DNA of 8,805 bases from NCBI GenBank assembly GCA_028876695.1, contig JAGWRH010000455.1:1-8805 (forward strand), written 5' to 3'. Position 1 is the first letter of the stretch. Each line of letters starts with the position of its first letter. The translations under genes were made by a program, and so were the position numbers. Below are positions 5,275-8,805 of this stretch, piece by piece. The DNA comes from Acidobacteriota bacterium (GTDB lineage Bacteria; Acidobacteriota; Terriglobia; Acidiferrales; UBA7541). The notes beneath the pieces were generated by a model. The model was not told where the DNA came from. It did not search any database and worked only from the letters and a program-made list of their open reading frames with translations.

Positions 5275-7716
5275 TCAAGTTTGCAACTCTGCCACGGTGA
5301 CGGCATTTCCGCCGCGCTCGTCCGCTTCGGCGTGAATGCGGTCAACCAGCGGATGCGTCGCCAGAAAATCGGCCAATCCGCGGCGCAGCGCGCCGGTTCC
5401 GTAACCGTGAATGATGCGCACGCTCGGCTTGCCGGCTAGCGTGGCTTCGTCAAGAAATTTATCCACGCGGGCGGTGGCTTCCTCTACCGTGCAGCCGATC
5501 ACGTTGATTTCCTCGGCCGCCGCGTTCGCCTTTGCGTGAACGCGAATGTCGCTTCGTGCTGCGGCACGCCCACCGGTCGATGGCTGGTCAGCCGCGATGT
5601 CAATGATCTCGGTCAAGGGGATCTTCATTCGCATCGGTCCGGCTTCGATTTCCGCAATCTTCCCGTCGTGCTTGCGAAATACGACAGGCTGCTTAAATCC
5701 CTTTACAAGAATTCGCTGGCTTGGCGACAGCTGTTCTGGAGAGACTGATTTTCCCGAAACGCCTTCCGAGATTCCGAGATCCGGTTGTGATGACGCGAGC
5801 GTTTCAACGATGGCGGCATCCGCCTCGGCGCGAGTATCTGAAAAAACCCTCTTGACACGCCGTCCGGCGAGTTTTTCGATTTGAGCACGATGCGCGCGAT
5901 CCTTAATCTCGCTGGCAATCCGCTCGATCTGCTCTTGAAGACGCTGCTGCATTTCGGCAAAGCTTCGCTCCAAATCGGCAATTCGCTTTTTTTGCCGCTC
6001 GATCCATTCACCACGAAGCGCACGGCGCTCTGTCTCGAGCTGGTTTCGCTCATCGTCCACACGCGCTTGTGCCGCGTCCATTTCCTCGCGCTTTCCGTGC
6101 AGATAGGCGATCAGCTCTCGCGCCTCTCGTGATTCGGGAGAAAGTCCGGCGCGAGCATGCTCGATCGCTCGCGGCGGCAAGCCCAATCGCCGCGCGATTT
6201 CGATTCCGCTCGAGCTGCCAGGTACGCCGGCCAACAGCCGGTATGTGGGCCTCAAGTTTTCTTCGTCAAATTCCATCGCTGCGTTCACGACGCCGGGCGT
6301 GGTCGAAGCATAAGCCTTCAGCCGGTCGTGGTGCGTGGTCGCCAGCGTCAACGCCCGGCGCTCGCGAAATTCCTCAAGCAACGCCACAGCCAGTGCCGCG
6401 CCCTCCTCTGGCGCTGTTCCGGTACCCATCTCGTCCATCAGAATTAACGAACTTGCCGTAACTGTCTCGAGCATCGACTTCACGTTGAGGATGTGCGCAG
6501 AAAATGTGGAAAGATCGGCGGCCATCGATTGCTCGTCGCCGATATCCGCGAGCACCCGATCGAAGATCGGCAGTTCGGCGCGGTCGGCAGCCACCGGAAT
6601 TCCCGACTGCGCGGAAAGCGCAGCCAGCCCGACGGTCTTGAGCGCGACAGTTTTCCCGCCGGTATTAGGGCCGCTAATCACAAGCACGGTTCCTATTGCG
6701 GCAGAATATTCGGCCGCCGCGCCGCCCTCGCCGCCAAGCGACACCGATAGCGGAACAGCTCTGCGTCCCTCCCGGCGCAGCTTCGCGTCGAGTACTGGAT
6801 TTCGCGCGGATTGAAGGTGCAGCCGGTTTGCTGCAGTGAATTCAGGCGCGACGCAATCGTATGCACGTGCAAATCGAGCGCGGGCAAAAAGTGAATCGAA
6901 CTGTGTGACGATTTTCGCAGCTCGCGCAAGCGGCTCCTGCTGCTCACGGACGTGCGACGTCAGCTCGTCCAGGATGCGCGCGACTTCCTCCGCTTCGTCG
7001 TCCCCGAGCTGCACCAGTCGATTGTTGAGATCGATTGTATCGAGCGGTTCAACGAAAACCGTCTGCCCTGTCGCGCTTGCGGCATGCACGACGCCCGGCA
7101 CGCTGCGCCGCTCGGAGGCTCGAACTGGAATCACGAAACGTTCGTTCCTCAACGTGATGTAGTCTTCTCCGCCCGGCTCGTTCCGTGCTCGCAGGATGCT
7201 TTCGAGCGAGTGTCGAATCTTCTGGCGCAATTCGCCGGTGCTGGCGCGAATTCGTTTCAGTTTGGGGGACGCATCGTCGCTAATCTCGCCATTAGGCAAT
7301 ACCGCGCGACGGATGACGGAGAGCAGCGAATGGAAGTCCGCCAGGGGCGTGGCCGTTTCTTCGAGCAATCGGTACTTCGGTCCATCAGCACCGCGGAAAA
7401 TCGCCCGAAGTCCGGCAGCAGTCTCCATCAGAGTGGCCGACTGCAGCAGTTCTTCGGGGGAAAGGCCGGATCCCGGCACCGCTAGGCGCGCGAGCCAGGG
7501 TTGCGGGTCGGCGAGCGAGCCAAAACCAAGCTCCGATCCGCTTCGCAGGTAATCGACGGCTTCATCGATCAGCGCGAACTCAGTCTTCAAATCGTGCAGG
7601 TCCTCTGAAAATGCGAGGGATTCGATCGCGCGCCGTCCAGGCGCACACGTCGTGTTGAGTCCAATGATGCGTTTCAGCTCATCGAATTCGAGAAGTTCGT
7701 CAACCCGGCGTGACAC
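5275..7716 (-). CDS. mutS2: MutS2 family ATPase with C-terminal Smr domain
   Basis: MutS2 proteins are MutS-like ATPases without the mismatch-recognition domain; they limit recombination in some bacteria and clear collided ribosomes in Bacillus subtilis. This 813-residue protein has the usual length. In order: core/lever helices (about 1-300); the ATPase with Walker A GPNTGGKT (349-356), signature DLSTFSAH (401-408), Walker B LILMDEMGTGT (424-434) and switch TTHHDRLKAYA (460-470); a long charged coiled coil (about 540-615); a small beta linker (about 660-710); and the Smr domain (about 735-813) with HGYGTGALR (770-778). In the Smr domain the LDLRG-type motif reads INVIG (737-741), lacking the usual Asp and Arg. 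The start is GTG at 7716, chosen for the good ribosome binding site AAGAGG five bases upstream and the conserved N-terminus. It sits 40 nt after the LOG gene and 32 nt before dnaG. Confidence 0.96.
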   Translation of the reverse strand: MSRRVDELLEFDELKRIIGLNTTCAPGRRAIESLAFSEDLHDLKTEFALIDEAVDYLRSGSELGFGSLADPQPWLARLAVPGSGLSPEELLQSATLMETAAGLRAIFRGADGPKYRLLEETATPLADFHSLLSVIRRAVLPNGEISDDASPKLKRIRASTGELRQKIRHSLESILRARNEPGGEDYITLRNERFVIPVRASERRSVPGVVHAASATGQTVFVEPLDTIDLNNRLVQLGDDEAEEVARILDELTSHVREQQEPLARAAKIVTQFDSLFARARFARAYDCVAPEFTAANRLHLQSARNPVLDAKLRREGRRAVPLSVSLGGEGGAAAEYSAAIGTVLVISGPNTGGKTVALKTVGLAALSAQSGIPVAADRAELPIFDRVLADIGDEQSMAADLSTFSAHILNVKSMLETVTASSLILMDEMGTGTAPEEGAALAVALLEEFRERRALTLATTHHDRLKAYASTTPGVVNAAMEFDEENLRPTYRLLAGVPGSSSGIEIARRLGLPPRAIEHARAGLSPESREARELIAYLHGKREEMDAAQARVDDERNQLETERRALRGEWIERQKKRIADLERSFAEMQQRLQEQIERIASEIKDRAHRAQIEKLAGRRVKRVFSDTRAEADAAIVETLASSQPDLGISEGVSGKSVSPEQLSPSQRILVKGFKQPVVFRKHDGKIAEIEAGPMRMKIPLTEIIDIAADQPSTGGRAAARSDIRVHAKANAAAEEINVIGCTVEEATARVDKFLDEATLAGKPSVRIIHGYGTGALRRGLADFLATHPLVDRIHAEADERGGNAVTVAELQT

Positions 7717-7721
7717 GCGTG

Positions 7722-7727
7722 CCTCTT
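7722..7727 (-). promoter_or_regulatory. Ribosome binding site deciding the GTG start of mutS2
   Basis: AAGAGG on the minus strand lies 5 nt before the GTG at 7716. It is the clearest Shine-Dalgarno sequence in the window and fixes a non-ATG start for mutS2, since no ATG lies in frame near the conserved N-terminus. Confidence 0.7.
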
Positions 7728-7756
7728 GATGTGAATTCTAGCGCGGAAGGTCGAGA

Positions 7757-8365
7757 TTAGCTGGCAGAACTCTTGCGGGGCTGAACGAGCTTGCCTTTGG
7801 CCGCGGATGGGCGGTCCGCAAAATTGGTGGCCAAGAATTCAACTGCGTCCGCCGCAGTCGCCGCCGAATAGATTAGCTCTCGATCGCGTTCGTCCCAAGG
7901 CGAAGCATGACCTGTTTCAACTTCGCACACGCATTCGATTACCGGCTGCCAGAATTTTCCAAGGACCACCATCGGTTTGCTGCGTATAACGCCTTTGTTC
8001 AGCATTTCCCACACTACCGCGAGTTCCGCGAGGGTGCCCGTGCCGCCTGGGCAGGCCACGTAGCCATGGCCGCGTGCGATCAGCTCGAAGAGCCTCTCCT
8101 GCCAGGTATCAACGCGAATTTCTTCGTCGATCCACGGATTCGCGCGCGATGAGAAAGAGTTCGCGGTCACCGCGATCGTCCGGCCGCCCGCCTCTTTTGC
8201 GCCGCGAGACACAGCTTCCATCACGCCCGTATACCCGCCGCTGCAGACCACCCATCCCTTTTCCGCGAGCGCAACTCCAAGCCCAAGAGCCGAGGCGTAT
8301 TGCGCGTGGCCGGATCTCGGACGCGAACTTCCAAATACCGTAACGATTTGTACCGTGCGCTTCAC
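7757..8365 (-). CDS. LOG-family protein (nucleoside 5'-monophosphate phosphoribohydrolase-like)
   Basis: LOG-family enzymes cut the base from nucleoside 5'-monophosphates; plant and some bacterial members release free cytokinins, others act on purine or pyrimidine nucleotides. The 202-residue protein has a Rossmann-like fold with both family signatures: GGYTGVME (43-50, GGxxGxM) and PGGTGTLAE (106-114, PGGxGTxxE). Glu114 and Arg91 (in WQERLFEL) sit where catalytic residues are expected. In canonical cytokinin-type LOG the latter reads ERK; here Lys is replaced by Leu92, so the substrate is uncertain. The last 20 or so residues are a basic, probably disordered tail. The start is a GTG overlapping the dacB stop as GTGA, with no alternative start nearby, so translation is likely coupled. 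Neighbours give no hint of hormone biosynthesis; nucleotide salvage or clean-up is the safer reading. It is not DprA or the TIGR00725 type as far as I can see. Confidence 0.88.
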   Translation of the reverse strand: MKRTVQIVTVFGSSRPRSGHAQYASALGLGVALAEKGWVVCSGGYTGVMEAVSRGAKEAGGRTIAVTANSFSSRANPWIDEEIRVDTWQERLFELIARGHGYVACPGGTGTLAELAVVWEMLNKGVIRSKPMVVLGKFWQPVIECVCEVETGHASPWDERDRELIYSAATAADAVEFLATNFADRPSAAKGKLVQPRKSSAS

Positions 8366-8805
8366 TGTTCTTCGCGGCGTTTCGGCTGCTTTGCCCGCGC
8401 CCCGCCGCTGATGGCGGGCGCAGCCCCGAGCATCTCGACCATGGCGGTTGCGATGTCGTCCACCGGCGATGTGGTGCCGGTGCCGTGCTGCGCGTCGTTA
8501 TTGCAGAAGATGGCGAACACGAGGTATTCGCCTCGTACGGTGGTCGCATAACCGGTAAGCGCGTGGACGCGCTCGGTTGCACCGGTCTTTGCCTCGATCA
8601 GGCCCCGAGCGGGCGAATCGCGCATCCGGTCATCCAACGTACCGTCGTTGCCGGATATCGGCAGGCTAGCCAAAAAATCGTGTCCCCAGGGCGCCCGTGA
8701 CGCATAGCGGAGCAGATCGACCATCGCTCGCGGTGTGACCAAATCGTCGCGTGATAGCCCGGAACCATCCGTAAGAATCACATCGCCATCCGGAATGCCT
8801 GCCGA
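8362..8805 (-). CDS. dacB: D-alanyl-D-alanine carboxypeptidase/endopeptidase, PBP4 (S13) type, C-terminal part
   Basis: PBP4-type enzymes trim and cut peptidoglycan cross-links in the periplasm using a serine active site. Only the last 147 residues are in the window; the reading frame is open to the right edge. Visible are DGSGLSRDDLVTPRAM (13-28 of the fragment), SLPISGNDGTLDDR (47-60) and the third active-site motif KTG in EAKTGATERV (71-80), followed by HALTGYATT (81-89). These align by eye with the end of E. coli DacB (ADGSGLSRHN, PLAGYDGSL, AKTGSL). The catalytic SxxK and SxN motifs and the signal peptide lie outside the window. A short basic tail (GGARAKQPKRREEQ) ends the protein. The gene overlaps the LOG gene by 4 nt. 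It heads the likely operon as seen here, but its promoter is not in view. Confidence 0.9.
   Translation of the reverse strand, partial: SAGIPDGDVILTDGSGLSRDDLVTPRAMVDLLRYASRAPWGHDFLASLPISGNDGTLDDRMRDSPARGLIEAKTGATERVHALTGYATTVRGEYLVFAIFCNNDAQHGTGTTSPVDDIATAMVEMLGAAPAISGGARAKQPKRREEQ

Noticed and set aside
5595..5606. Second copy of TTGACATCGCG on the minus strand, as in the merR promoter
   Set aside because: It encodes Ile-Asp-Ile-Ala in MutS2 and has no suitable -10 box; the match is most likely chance.
5852..5881. Plus-strand TTGACA followed by TTCGAT, a possible antisense promoter in mutS2
   Set aside because: The -10 match is poor and it lies within coding sequence with no gene downstream on that strand.
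6952..7485. Plus-strand open frame of 177 codons opposite mutS2
   Set aside because: Complementary to the conserved MutS2 core; composition is shadow-like and there is no supporting start signal.
7717..7756. TAGAAT before mutS2 as a -10 box
   Set aside because: No acceptable -35 lies 16-18 bp upstream and there is no extended -10 TG; read-through from the LOG gene is the simpler explanation.

Overview
This window is a compact, GC-rich bacterial housekeeping region. Every supported gene is read from the minus strand, so transcription runs from high to low coordinates, and no gap between genes exceeds about 80 bases. I see no transposase, integrase, phage gene, CRISPR array or large repeat. 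The protein sequences look like a Gram-negative-type bacterium. The style of DnaG, Der and MutS2 and the MerR / tRNA-Pro / SurE arrangement lean towards Acidobacteriota or a nearby phylum, but this is an impression from remembered sequences and was not tested by search.

In transcription order, the right-hand block is: the 3' end of a PBP4-type D-Ala-D-Ala carboxypeptidase (dacB-like, 8805-8362, cut by the window); a LOG-family nucleotide phosphoribohydrolase-like protein overlapping it by 4 nt (8365-7757); mutS2 (7716-5275); dnaG primase (5242-3482); and der/engA, the double GTPase of ribosome assembly (3480-2071). Gaps are -4, 40, 32 and 1 nt and no terminator is visible between them, so these five are probably one operon joining cell-wall trimming, nucleotide metabolism, recombination control, replication priming and 50S assembly.

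A second unit starts after der. A good sigma70-like promoter (TTGACA, 16 bp, TAGGAT) sits so close to the next gene, a small MerR-family regulator (1992-1564), that its mRNA should be leaderless or nearly so. A complete tRNA-Pro(GGG) gene with encoded CCA follows at 1528-1452, then surE (1383-607), then the 5' part of a DinG/XPD-type helicase (544 to beyond position 1).

I do not see a novel multi-gene system here. The points worth a second look are small: the leaderless merR promoter with a palindrome in its spacer, the merR-tRNA-Pro pairing, the tRNA-surE junction without a terminator, the direct dnaG-der coupling, and the altered LDLRG-type motif of the MutS2 Smr domain.
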